Counted from the first letter of the stretch, positions 28,785-36,910 are shown. The stretch: DNA of 50,119 bases from Syntrophus sp. (in: bacteria) (GCA_013824645.1 PNOF01000014.1:1-50119); one strand, 5' to 3'. The notes: a model not told the origin generated them from the letters alone. Numbers and translations are program-made.

Positions 28785-28793
28785 GGGGAACAG

Positions 28794-29048
28794 ATGATCA
28801 GAAAATTTATGTTGATGATTTTTTTCGTTATAATAGAAACCACAACAGCGTTCGCAAATCAGATAAGCATCGAGGTCTTCCCGTCGACCCCTTATGATAG
28901 ATATATCATATACGAGATGCTTGCCCTCTTCTGGGCAGGCATCATCGGGCTCGTTATCATCATCAGAATGAAACTGAAAGAAATAGAAAGAATTCAGAGA
29001 ATGGAGTCCACTGAAAAAGAGGAAAAAAAGATTCCTCTCCTTGACTAA
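28794..29048 (+). CDS. Small membrane protein at the end of the sdh-Rieske-cytb operon
   Basis: This 84 aa protein has a hydrophobic signal segment (about 4-21, possible cleavage after AFA), a second membrane helix (about 41-60, LALFWAGIIGLVIIIRM) and a charged coiled-coil tail. It has no cysteine motif, so it is not a cytochrome c. It begins nine bases after cytochrome b, so it belongs to the operon and may be a small subunit. I do not recognise a family. Confidence 0.65.
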   Translation: MIRKFMLMIFFVIIETTTAFANQISIEVFPSTPYDRYIIYEMLALFWAGIIGLVIIIRMKLKEIERIQRMESTEKEEKKIPLLD

Positions 29049-29082
29049 TAGGCATTAAACTATTATTATCTACTCTCAACCT

Positions 29083-30993
29083 ATGCATGCACTGATTGCA
29101 CGAAATTCGCTTCTCTCACCTGCGGGGATCAATAGGATACTCTCTATACCTCAAGAGGATGATGCATATGTATCCTTGCAGGAGGTACTAACAAAATTTC
29201 AGGATATAAAAAAGTTTGCAAGCGAGATCCACACAGAAATTCACCTCATCAAACCCATCCTCAAGTTACTGGGATACGCATACGAATCAAAACCAAAATT
29301 CTTTGAAGAACAGATAAAAGGTCCCGATGCCGCCCTCTTTGCCAATGATGAAGAACGGGTACAACACTCACCGTTCTGGGGAACTGAAGCATATTATGCC
29401 AATACACTCGGTATACTCCTTTTGAAGAGATATGGGAGAAATCTGGAAGAAGGTATAAGCGGATTTTATCTTGAATTTGAAAACAGGATACCCCTTTATC
29501 AGACGCTCCATCTTCTTAAAAAAACAAAGGCATCCTGGGGTTTCCTCACAAACGGGAAACACTGGATACTCATCAAAAAACCGGTCTCCTATGAAATGAG
29601 ATTAATCAGCATCGATCTTGAAAATGGACTCTTTGAAAATAGTCATGAGACACTTCATCTATTCTTTCAAATTTTTTCACTCCGTGGGCTGATGAACACG
29701 TTACCTGGTATTATGGAGCAAGAGCGAATGGGGCTTATCTCCCTTTTGAGAGAAAAAAAGACGTCCATTCGGAATGCCCTTCATGGGTTAAAGAAAAAGA
29801 AAGAGGTCTTTCCAAAAGTAATAGACATTTACAGTGAACTTTTTCCCGATAAAGCACTTTCCGGAACAGAACGATACCTGCTGGAAAACAACATACAATT
29901 CGAAAAGCAATATCATACAAAACCTGACGATATAAACGAATACAATACCTCTGATATTTCGGCATATCTTTTCAATAAGAAGGGCTATCAGGCGGACTTT
30001 AATCTTGAAGACGTATTGCTGAAGCATCGAAGCAGAGATTTTACAAAAGAAGATCTTCTTTCTCTCAAAATACTCGACATGACACCAAATTTCGGGAATA
30101 TTGCCTCCGAGTTAATAGAGAGTATTGCATACCTGTCATTCATCCTGCACTATAAAGAAAAAAATACCTTTGTTGCAGAATGGGAAAATGAAGTATCTCT
30201 GAAACGCTATATCACCGACCATCTTTTATTCGGTATTGAAAAATCTTATCCCGCATATGACATATTGCACAATATGCTGAAAAGCCGTTTTAAAACAGAA
30301 GCAAAAAACTATAAATTTGGGAATCCGCTCATCGGGATGTCATTAAGTGATGTCCTAACCTATTTTGATACAAAAAACCAGCCTGGTCTTTTCAGCAAAA
30401 ATCCTGTAGGTTTTCTCGATGATTTCAGAAAAATGTTCACTCACCATTTTTCTTTATCGGAAAAGATCAAAGAAGATCTTCAAATACGGGAAGAGCTGGA
30501 AATAAAATTGAAGAGATATACCGCCCGTATCGGCGACGCTATGGACATTATTACGTCCACATACTTCAACAAATCCATAGACAGCAAGAAGATCCAGGAT
30601 GTCCTCTCCAATCTCGACAGCGATGAATCAGCGTGGAGTAATCTGTCTTCCCAGGGCTGGTTTCGTGAATCAAAAGGCATAGCGCAAAGAAATGGTTTTT
30701 TTCACTTTGAGCTTGAATTCCCTTTTCTGCTGGGTAGTTCCTTTGACTTTATTTTTGTACAGCCCGCTCTACAGCACATATGGGAAGATGCCTTTCCCTT
30801 AATTGAAGTAACAAAGGCATACATTAAAAGGGGCATGGCTTACTTGAAACCTGAGGGTACTATGGTAATCATCCTGGGAGAACATCTCGAGGATGATATT
30901 TTACAGAAATTAGCTCAATCAAAACGATATGAAACGGAAATACAAAAGGGGGTCCTTCTTTTCCATAAAAAAAGCCGGTCACTTATAGAATAA
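29083..30993 (+). CDS. Degenerate Eco57I-type restriction-methyltransferase homologue, likely inactive
   Basis: This 636 aa protein follows the plan of single-chain Type IIG enzymes, but every catalytic motif I can align is changed. The N-terminal region (about 45-125) matches the nuclease part: GPDAALF (80-86) is kept, but the E-x-K motif is LLLKRYGRNLEEG (112-124), so the acidic residue is lost. The SAM motif I position is LDMTPNFGN (331-339) instead of DPACGSG. The next segment HLLFGIEKSYPAYDIL (380-395) matches the YGVDLNPxA region, and FGNPLIG matches GNSLIG. FFHFELEFPF (539-548) is followed by DFIFVQPAL (555-563) where NPPY should be. The frame is intact throughout, so it may be kept for another role. 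I see no separate target-recognition domain at the end. It is convergent with recO, overlapping by 11 bp. Confidence 0.75.
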   Translation: MHALIARNSLLSPAGINRILSIPQEDDAYVSLQEVLTKFQDIKKFASEIHTEIHLIKPILKLLGYAYESKPKFFEEQIKGPDAALFANDEERVQHSPFWGTEAYYANTLGILLLKRYGRNLEEGISGFYLEFENRIPLYQTLHLLKKTKASWGFLTNGKHWILIKKPVSYEMRLISIDLENGLFENSHETLHLFFQIFSLRGLMNTLPGIMEQERMGLISLLREKKTSIRNALHGLKKKKEVFPKVIDIYSELFPDKALSGTERYLLENNIQFEKQYHTKPDDINEYNTSDISAYLFNKKGYQADFNLEDVLLKHRSRDFTKEDLLSLKILDMTPNFGNIASELIESIAYLSFILHYKEKNTFVAEWENEVSLKRYITDHLLFGIEKSYPAYDILHNMLKSRFKTEAKNYKFGNPLIGMSLSDVLTYFDTKNQPGLFSKNPVGFLDDFRKMFTHHFSLSEKIKEDLQIREELEIKLKRYTARIGDAMDIITSTYFNKSIDSKKIQDVLSNLDSDESAWSNLSSQGWFRESKGIAQRNGFFHFELEFPFLLGSSFDFIFVQPALQHIWEDAFPLIEVTKAYIKRGMAYLKPEGTMVIILGEHLEDDILQKLAQSKRYETEIQKGVLLFHKKSRSLIE

Positions 30994-31720
30994 AGCTCTT
31001 CAATAGCCTGTACGATCTAAATTCAACATCGAGATGGAAGGACATAAAACCTTCCATAATGTCCTGTGCCTGACGCTCAAAGATTATATTCGCAAATTGT
31101 TTTTCCTGATTTATTATTGACATGAGTCCCGGAATAACACCTTCGCCACAGACCGTATGGGGGATGAATCGTGCGCAATTAACGCAGAGGATACCACCTC
31201 TCTCTTTCGAAAAAAGAACCTTCTTTTCATTTGGTATTGTACTTGCGCAATATACGCATGAATCAAAATTAGGCATATAGCCCAGCATATCAAGCATTAA
31301 AAATTGATAATAGAGAATATCTGCATAGGAAAACATATGGCGCTTGACAGCAAAGAGGACTTCCTTTAATGCAAGGAATAAAGGTTCATGGGGCTCTTTT
31401 TCTTTTGTCAGCCTGTCAACAAATTCAGTAAAAAAACTTGCCGTACATGCCTTTTGAAGACTTGCTTCAATACCGCTGTTTGTTTCGATAATATCGGCAT
31501 TTTCAAGACGCGCCATACCCTTGCCCGATTTCTCAAAATACTCGATTCTGATGTAGTTAAAGGGTTCAAGGGTATTCATAAACCTCTTCTGACTTTTGCT
31601 TGCCCCCTTTGCAATGGCAGCAATCTTGCCGGAAGTACGCGTGAAGAGTCGTATGATTTTATCAGATTCCCCATAGGCCCTTTTAAAGAGCACAAAAGCT
31701 TCATCTTTGTGGAGTGACAT
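30983..31720 (-). CDS. recO: DNA repair protein RecO
   Basis: This 245 aa protein works with RecF and RecR to load RecA at gaps. The N-terminal OB fold begins MSLHKDEAFVLFKRAYGESDKIIRLFT with the typical KGASKSQKRF segment near residue 37, and the C-terminal helical domain carries two Cys pairs (CVYC about residue 157 and CVNC about residue 178) that should bind zinc. Length is normal. It overlaps the dead restriction homologue by 11 bp at their 3' ends. Upstream on the same strand are the broken mobB and the Nudix gene. Confidence 0.92.
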   Translation of the reverse strand: MSLHKDEAFVLFKRAYGESDKIIRLFTRTSGKIAAIAKGASKSQKRFMNTLEPFNYIRIEYFEKSGKGMARLENADIIETNSGIEASLQKACTASFFTEFVDRLTKEKEPHEPLFLALKEVLFAVKRHMFSYADILYYQFLMLDMLGYMPNFDSCVYCASTIPNEKKVLFSKERGGILCVNCARFIPHTVCGEGVIPGLMSIINQEKQFANIIFERQAQDIMEGFMSFHLDVEFRSYRLLKSFIL

Positions 31721-31751
31721 CTTCTATAACCTCAAGTATTCTCAATGATGA

Positions 31752-31970
31752 TTATAAAGAATCCGGAATAACCGTCGATGCGCCCGCCTTCTTGTGTCTG
31801 TATGTATCCTAGTCAATAACATCAATTTCAAAATCATAGTGATGGTGTTTGATAACGGCAATACGTAGTTCTCTCTGTTTCAGAAAGGAAACTAATTTTT
31901 CTATGAATGTTGTCTTTCCGCTCTTCGATGCACCGACAAAAGAAACAAGGGGGACCGGATGTTTTTCCAT
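31752..31970 (-). pseudogene. mobB: Truncated mobB (MGD biosynthesis adapter) remnant with in-frame TAG
   Basis: The ATG at 31970 opens a frame reading MEKHPVPLVSFVGASKSGKTTF, with the Walker A motif GASKSGKTT, then IKHHHYDFEID. A TAG stop follows at 31809-31811, after 53 codons. Reading through gives DTYRHKKAGASTVIPDSL, which continues the MobB consensus exactly, before a TAA at 31752-31754. Normal MobB is about 160-170 aa, so the second half is missing. It starts five bases after the Nudix stop, so it was once in that operon. Confidence 0.75.
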
Positions 31971-31974
31971 GATT

Positions 31975-32517
31975 TTACGGCAGAGGATATTTCATAAAAT
32001 AAAAATAGAATCCTATAACAACGAGGGCATGATTAATCATTCCTCTTTCAATAAGAGAAGGCACTTCATGAATGGGCATGTGTACAACTTCAATGTCTTC
32101 GTCCGGGTCGAGACTCTTTTCTGCAACTTTTTTGACGTTCTTGACAAAATAGGTATGGCAGAGATTATTGAAAATAGCCGGGTTGGGATTTACCGATCCA
32201 AGGAGCTGCACATTCTCACCAACATATCCGGTCTCTTCAAGAAGCTCCCGAAGCGCAGCTTCCCGATGATCTTCATCATCAACAAGGCCACCGGGGATTT
32301 CTAATGTAATCTCTTTTGAACCGTGGCGATACTGTCTGATCATGACAACTTCACCGTTTGATGTCAAAGGGACAATATTAACCCAATCACGCGTATCGAT
32401 TGTATAGAAAGAGCCTACTCTATTCGTACGGGGCGACAGGGCCATTTCTGACTTTATCCTGAATACCCGGTAATCCCTGTCAAGTTTCGATTCTATCAAT
32501 TCCCATTCTTTAATCAT
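31975..32517 (-). CDS. Nudix hydrolase, ADP-ribose pyrophosphatase type
   Basis: This 180 aa enzyme hydrolyses a nucleoside diphosphate derivative, most likely ADP-ribose. The Nudix box at residues 76-98 is complete: G76-x5-E82-x7-R90-E91-L-x-E94-E95-x-G97-Y98. The preceding IRQYRHG...LEIPGG segment is typical of the ADP-ribose group. It is the first gene of a minus-strand group with the mobB remnant and recO. A long non-coding stretch lies upstream of it. Confidence 0.88.
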   Translation of the reverse strand: MIKEWELIESKLDRDYRVFRIKSEMALSPRTNRVGSFYTIDTRDWVNIVPLTSNGEVVMIRQYRHGSKEITLEIPGGLVDDEDHREAALRELLEETGYVGENVQLLGSVNPNPAIFNNLCHTYFVKNVKKVAEKSLDPDEDIEVVHMPIHEVPSLIERGMINHALVVIGFYFYFMKYPLP

Positions 32518-32785
32518 ACACCATTAAACTACCATGCCCTGACTATGTTTTCAACCTATACTGATCCAATTAGGTTTAATAAATGACTAAAATGAAGATG
32601 AAGCTCATAATGTCATGCATCTCATGACAGATGTCTTCTGTACAGTAATATGGACGAACACTATACGAAGGAACCTATCCTGGCATCAGTAATGAACTAC
32701 CCCGCGGCAAACCATGGGGTATCAAAGGCACAACAAGAACATCAAACTAACTCGAAGCAAGCTTCGGGGCATGGACCCGCAGAAC
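32518..32785. repeat. Palindrome-rich non-coding segment
   Basis: No gene is seen here. Three inverted repeats occur: TGTCATG-CATCT-CATGACA (about 32619-32637), TACCCC-GCGGCAAACCAT-GGGGTA (about 32698-32721) and CGAAGC-AA-GCTTCG (about 32753-32766). The last two lie about 30 bp apart and look like one palindromic element of the REP or MITE kind, in single copy in this window. Confidence 0.5.
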
Positions 32786-32824
32786 AATAAAAAAGGGGAG
32801 AAAACATCTCACCCCTTTTTTATT
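32786..32824 (-). terminator. Rho-independent terminator after the 29-aa mini-histone gene
   Basis: On the - strand the structure is an A-rich arm and GGGG stem followed by a T-rich tail; on the + strand AATAAAAAAGGGG pairs with CCCCTTTTTTATT. It is nearly symmetrical, so it can stop transcription from both sides. It lies 20 bp past the stop of the gene at 32844-32933. Confidence 0.8.
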
Positions 32825-32843
32825 GCCAATTTGCTGTGCTTTC

Positions 32844-32933
32844 TTATTTCTTTTTTGCTGCCGGTTTCTTTGCTGCCGGTTTTGCTGCTGCTTTCTTTGC
32901 CGCTGGTTTTTTTACTGCTGGTTTTGTGGCCAT
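32844..32933 (-). CDS. 29-aa Lys/Ala/Pro-rich mini-histone-like peptide
   Basis: The gene encodes MATKPAVKKPAAKKAAAKPA followed by AKKPAAKKK (29 aa), all Lys, Ala and Pro apart from Met, Thr and Val. Such KAP-rich chains bind DNA non-specifically in histone H1-like proteins and HU tails. The ATG has AAGGGGG seven bases upstream, the same type of ribosome site as the two genes at 33.5-34.1 kb, and a terminator follows. That signal set makes it a likely real gene despite its size. Confidence 0.65.
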   Translation of the reverse strand: MATKPAVKKPAAKKAAAKPAAKKPAAKKK

Positions 32934-33539
32934 TTGTTTCCCCCTTGTTTTTTTGTGAAGCACAAAATGCTTCTTACTATATTCATTGTATATCAATAAA
33001 GTATTCTGTCAAGAATATTTTTAATCCTAAAAAGAGCTTCATTTGCTTGGCATAGTAAAGTATTGTATACAAAGAATTTGTCTATACGATACTGAAAAAC
33101 ACTACATTAAAGAAAAACCCACCAATGAGCCCCCAGGAAGGACATCGAATATCTTCTATCCCTCTGTGGCCTCTCTTCTCAGGCAAAAAGAATGTGTGAA
33201 CAAGAAAATGAATTGTCGTTTACAGAACATACAAAAAAACAGGAGGTGATGCACAGCAAATTTATCTTATAAAACATTCATTGTATCGCGTCACTTGACA
33301 CAGGCACCAGGAGTATTATTTATTGAAATAATATACCATGAACTGGCAGATAAAAAAACAACAGCATCACTGTTTTACTACATCTACAAGATAATAAAAT
33401 GAAAATGCCAGGCGGTTATAAACCCGGTATTTTCATTTTATTCTTTGCAGAATCACAAAACTAAGCACATAAAAAAAGGGAAACATTCTCCCCTTTTTTA
33501 TTTATCCTATTTATTTTTCAGCGCTTCTCGGGAGTATTG
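32934..33539. other. Non-coding gap with hairpin and terminator
   Basis: This 606 bp region holds no supported gene. It contains a long inverted repeat at 33393-33442 (AATAAAATGAAAATGCC against GGTATTTTCATTTTATT, 15 of 16 matched) and a terminator (33471-33500, AAAAAAAGGG pairing with CCCTTTTTT) for the gene at 33540. A tiny frame MHSKFIL at about 33248 has a perfect AGGAGG site but only seven codons. Confidence 0.5.
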
Positions 33540-33749
33540 CTACTTCTTAACTTTCATCGGCATGCTGCAGCAGATTAAATCGCAAACCCCTGCACAACCA
33601 CAAGCTGTATCAACAGCTACAACCATCCCGCAAACACTGCAGCTATATTTCATTCCTTTTTTACTAACTGTTTGTTTCGCTGCCGGTTTCTTGGGTGCCG
33701 GTTTTACTGCCGGTTTTGTTTTAGGTGCCGATGTAGTTTTAGGTGCCAT
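33540..33749 (-). CDS. KAP-rich tail fused to a desulforedoxin-like domain
   Basis: This 69 aa protein has two parts. Residues 1-30 are rich in Lys, Pro and Ala (MAPKTTSAPKTKPAVKPAPK) like the neighbouring mini-histones. Residues 33-69 contain KYSCSVCGMVVAVDT, ACGCAGVC and LICCSMPMK, the CxxC...CC layout of desulforedoxin, which binds one iron or zinc with four Cys. The extra Cys pair between them is unusual. The ATG has GGGGAG upstream. It follows the 94 aa gene by 16 bp and is followed by a terminator, so the two form one operon. Confidence 0.7.
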   Translation of the reverse strand: MAPKTTSAPKTKPAVKPAPKKPAAKQTVSKKGMKYSCSVCGMVVAVDTACGCAGVCDLICCSMPMKVKK

Positions 33750-33765
33750 CTGCTCTCCCCTTGCT

Positions 33766-34050
33766 TTATTTCTTCTTTGCTGCTACCGTTTTCGCTGCTG
33801 GTTTTGCTGCAACTTTCTTTACTGCTGGTTTCTTTGCAACTGGTTTTGCGGCAACTTTCTTTACTGCTGGTTTTGCAACTGCCTTCTTTGCTGCTGGTTT
33901 CGCTGCCAGTTTCTTAGCAACTGGTTTTGCTGCAACTTTCTTTACTGCTGGTTTTGCAACGGCCTTCTTTGCTGCTGGTTTTGCTGCAACTTTTTTTGCG
34001 GCAACCGGTTTCTTTGCTGCTGGTTTCTTTGCTGCTGGTTTTGTACCCAT
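33766..34050 (-). CDS. 94-aa histone H1-like Lys/Ala/Pro repeat protein
   Basis: The protein consists of AKP, KKPA, KKVA and similar units throughout; only Lys, Ala, Pro, Val and a few others occur. A block of about 20 residues (KAVAKPAVKKVAAKPVAKK) occurs twice, so repeat number may vary between strains. This composition is that of H1-like nucleoid proteins such as chlamydial Hc2 or AlgP tails. GGGGGAG lies before the ATG. The long + strand frames over it are shadows of the repeats. It is first in an operon with the desulforedoxin-like fusion. Confidence 0.8.
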   Translation of the reverse strand: MGTKPAAKKPAAKKPVAAKKVAAKPAAKKAVAKPAVKKVAAKPVAKKLAAKPAAKKAVAKPAVKKVAAKPVAKKPAVKKVAAKPAAKTVAAKKK

Positions 34051-34145
34051 TTACTCCCCCTTGCTTTATATTTTGTAAAACACATGCTACTTTATCCTTA
34101 TTCTATATAAATTTAATGTTCTGTCAAGAAAAGTTTTTAGAAAAA

Positions 34146-34913
34146 TCAATTATTTCTTTTTCGGAACTTCGCAAAAAATCGATGCGCTTTATGAGCAGCA
34201 TGCGAGAAGCTATGCAGGACAATGTCTCGCGTAAGGTAAAGCACAAATACAAAAATAATACTGATGCTCAGCAAAATAAAAAAAGATACATACTTTTCCT
34301 TCTCCACAGCGCTACCTTGCATGGTAAGCATGAGAGTACCTGGCAGGCGTGCGATAAGATTGATGAGAAAAAAATCAAGAAACCTCATATGTGTGAGGCC
34401 CAGCAAATAGCAAAGCGAATCCTTGGGAAAACCAGGAATGAGAAAAAGGATAAAAGCGATATAAAGACCTTTATGAGTAATAAAAAAATTAAATTTTTTA
34501 ATATATTCTTTCTTCACTATTTTCTCGACAAACTTTATACCTAGGGATCTGGCAATACCAAAAGCAACAGAAGAACCCAGCATAAGACCTATTGTAGAGA
34601 ATACAACGCCCCATGTATTGCCGAAAATATATCCGCCTACAAATCCTGTCACTTCACCGGGAACAGGAGCAAAAACAACCTGCAAAGCTTGAACGAGAAT
34701 AAACATTACGGCAGCATAGTGCCCGAAGGAAGTGATGAATGTTTTCAGCTGTTTCGGGCTAAGAAAAAACCTATAGTAGTGTGCTATATCGCGCCATGCG
34801 CCTTCATGATAGATATAGAATATCAGAATAATGAGGACAAAAATCAGTACCCCGAGAAGTGCTCTAAGAAAATATGAAAGTCCTTTTGATTTGACGAGAG
34901 AGTTCTTTATCAA
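34146..34913 (-). CDS. TVP38/TMEM64 (DedA-like) membrane protein
   Basis: This 255 aa protein has about six hydrophobic segments. The central signature is APVPGEVTGFVGGYIFGNTWGVVFSTIGLMLGSSVAFGIARSLG (about 87-130), typical of the TVP38/VTT family of inner-membrane proteins thought to move or scramble lipids. Basic residues end the protein. It overlaps the stop of the GspE-like ATPase gene by four bases, so the two are coupled, which is an unusual pairing. Confidence 0.85.
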   Translation of the reverse strand: MIKNSLVKSKGLSYFLRALLGVLIFVLIILIFYIYHEGAWRDIAHYYRFFLSPKQLKTFITSFGHYAAVMFILVQALQVVFAPVPGEVTGFVGGYIFGNTWGVVFSTIGLMLGSSVAFGIARSLGIKFVEKIVKKEYIKKFNFFITHKGLYIAFILFLIPGFPKDSLCYLLGLTHMRFLDFFLINLIARLPGTLMLTMQGSAVEKEKYVSFFILLSISIIFVFVLYLTRDIVLHSFSHAAHKAHRFFAKFRKRNN

Positions 34914-36910
34914 TTTTGGATTGCGACAGTTCTTAGTACTTCATCCACCGTTGTCATTCCTTCTTCAAGGAGGATAAGACAATAGTCTTTCAACGTTTTC
35001 ATACCGCTCTCTATTGCAGCCTGACGGATAGCCTGGGTATCACTCCCCTCAGCAATGAGATGCCGTAACTCATCGTTGACCACCAATACTTCATATACGC
35101 CAACTCTTCCCTTATAACCGGTATGTCCACAGGTATCACAGCCTTTCCCCTTGAACAGCTCCCTGCCCTCTTTCGCTCCAAGGTATGTTAAGACAACCGG
35201 GTCAGGTGTGTAGGCCTCTTTGCATTTTGTACATATCCTTCGCACAAGTCTCTGTGCAACAACTCCGATAACCGATGTGGAGATAAGGAAAGGTTCAATA
35301 CCCATCTCCGAAAGCCTCATGAAAGTACTCGGTGCATCATTTGCATGAAGTGTTGTAAAAACAAGGTGGCCCGTGAGAGCAGCTTCGACGGCAATCTTTG
35401 CCGTCTCCGTATCCCTGGTTTCACCGACAAGGATAATATCCGGGTCCTGTCGCAAAAAGGCCCTCAGGACACGGGCAAAATCGAGACCGATATCAGAGTT
35501 AACCTGCACCTGATTGATACCTGCAAGATCATACTCAACAGGGTCCTCGACGGTAGAGATGTTGACATCAATATTGTTGATCTCTGAAAGGGCACTGTAG
35601 AGGGATGTACTTTTCCCGGAACCGGTGGGTCCTGTAACGTATATGATCCCGTAAGGCTTCTTGATCATATCCCGGACAATAGTGAGGGTCGGCTCATTAG
35701 TAATTATTTTATCAAGGCCGATGGTTGTGTTGCTCTTATCCAAAATTCTTGTAACTATTTTTTCACCGAACTTTGTTGGTATAGTACTCACCCGGAAGTC
35801 AACAGACTTTGAACCGAGTTTCAGTGTAATCCTTCCATCCTGAGGCATTCTTCTCTCTGTAATGTCAAGCTTGGAAATAATCTTGATCCTGCTAACGAGG
35901 GGAAGTTGTACTTTTTTCGGCAGCATCATTTCCTGCCGTAATATACCGTCAATTCTGTAACGAACTCTTAAGCCCTTTTCCATGGGCTCTATATGGATAT
36001 CGCTGGCGCCTTTTTTTAAAGCAACAGCAATGATATTATTCGTGAGTCGTATGATCGGGGCCCCTTCAGCCTCGCGGGCCAGGTCGGTGATACCAAGATC
36101 TTCTTCGAGGCCATCATCGAATTCGGCATCTTTCATAATATCGGACTGTATATGGTCCATATTATCAAGAACGTCATCGAGGCTTACTTCCGGCTGTTCT
36201 TCCTTCGCCGGTTTAACCATTGCCGTGAATTCTGTTTCCATGAATTTTTTCAGATCATTTTCAGCAACGATCACCGGGTCTATGACTACGCCCTTTATGA
36301 ATTTTCTCGCTTCATCCTGGGCGATCAGATCATGGGGGTTCACCATGGCAAGGGTCAGCGTATTATTGGAGTATGATGTAGGAAGCATCTTGTACTTCAG
36401 AAGAAACTGCTCCGGTATTAATTTCATTACATCGGGATCCAGCCTTAACGTTTGCAGAGATACAGCGCCCATGTTATGCTGAGTGCTCATCTCTTCGATA
36501 CGCTCAGCAACGATCTTATTAAGGGCTAAAGATATTGTAGGATGTGCCATCAGGAGGGCATCGAACTCTTTTTTCTCAAGAACAAAGACTTCTGTTGCCT
36601 GGACGGCAAGGACAGTGGCCGTACGAGGCTTCCCGGTAAGGAGGGCCATCTCGCCAAAACATGCGCCGCTTCCGAGGGTGGCAATGGTAAGGTCAACACC
36701 AAGGGCTTTCTCTCTCTTCCGTATTTCCACTTTACCGTTTTTAATGATGAACATGGCATCGCCCAATGAGGCTTCCCTCACAATGGCAGTATTTGGCGGA
36801 TATACCCTTTCCTTCAGTTTGGCAGAAAACTTTTCAAGATCTTCATTTGCGAGAGCCTTAAAAAGCTCTGTATTTTTCAACGAAGATATTTTATCCATTG
36901 CGACAGTCAT
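34910..36910 (-). CDS. cNMP-binding domain fused to a GspE/PilB-type secretion ATPase
   Basis: This 666 aa protein has a cyclic-nucleotide-binding domain (about 10-140) with FGEMALLTGKPRTATV, a GspE N-terminal region (about 150-225), an acidic linker and the ATPase. Walker A is GPTGSGKS (427-434), Walker B around DPDIILVGE (489-497), and the His-box DAALTGH.../TTLHAND near 520. A zinc site with CTKC and CDTCG lies near 560-600. It is the motor type of type II secretion or type IV pili. No other pilus gene is near. The start is at 36910 with GAGAGG eight bases upstream; M5 is an alternative. Confidence 0.9.
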   Translation of the reverse strand: MTVAMDKISSLKNTELFKALANEDLEKFSAKLKERVYPPNTAIVREASLGDAMFIIKNGKVEIRKREKALGVDLTIATLGSGACFGEMALLTGKPRTATVLAVQATEVFVLEKKEFDALLMAHPTISLALNKIVAERIEEMSTQHNMGAVSLQTLRLDPDVMKLIPEQFLLKYKMLPTSYSNNTLTLAMVNPHDLIAQDEARKFIKGVVIDPVIVAENDLKKFMETEFTAMVKPAKEEQPEVSLDDVLDNMDHIQSDIMKDAEFDDGLEEDLGITDLAREAEGAPIIRLTNNIIAVALKKGASDIHIEPMEKGLRVRYRIDGILRQEMMLPKKVQLPLVSRIKIISKLDITERRMPQDGRITLKLGSKSVDFRVSTIPTKFGEKIVTRILDKSNTTIGLDKIITNEPTLTIVRDMIKKPYGIIYVTGPTGSGKSTSLYSALSEINNIDVNISTVEDPVEYDLAGINQVQVNSDIGLDFARVLRAFLRQDPDIILVGETRDTETAKIAVEAALTGHLVFTTLHANDAPSTFMRLSEMGIEPFLISTSVIGVVAQRLVRRICTKCKEAYTPDPVVLTYLGAKEGRELFKGKGCDTCGHTGYKGRVGVYEVLVVNDELRHLIAEGSDTQAIRQAAIESGMKTLKDYCLILLEEGMTTVDEVLRTVAIQN

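Noticed and set aside
31849-32304. 151-codon + strand frame across mobB and Nudix
   Set aside because: Lies wholly opposite two recognisable - strand sequences; shadow frame.
33043-33249. 68-codon + strand frame and a seven-codon frame with a good AGGAGG site
   Set aside because: Neither has recognisable features; the first has no ribosome site, the second is too short to support.
33766-34050. CRISPR-like direct repeats in the KAP gene
   Set aside because: The repeats are in phase with codons and encode a Lys/Ala/Pro chain; there are no spacers.
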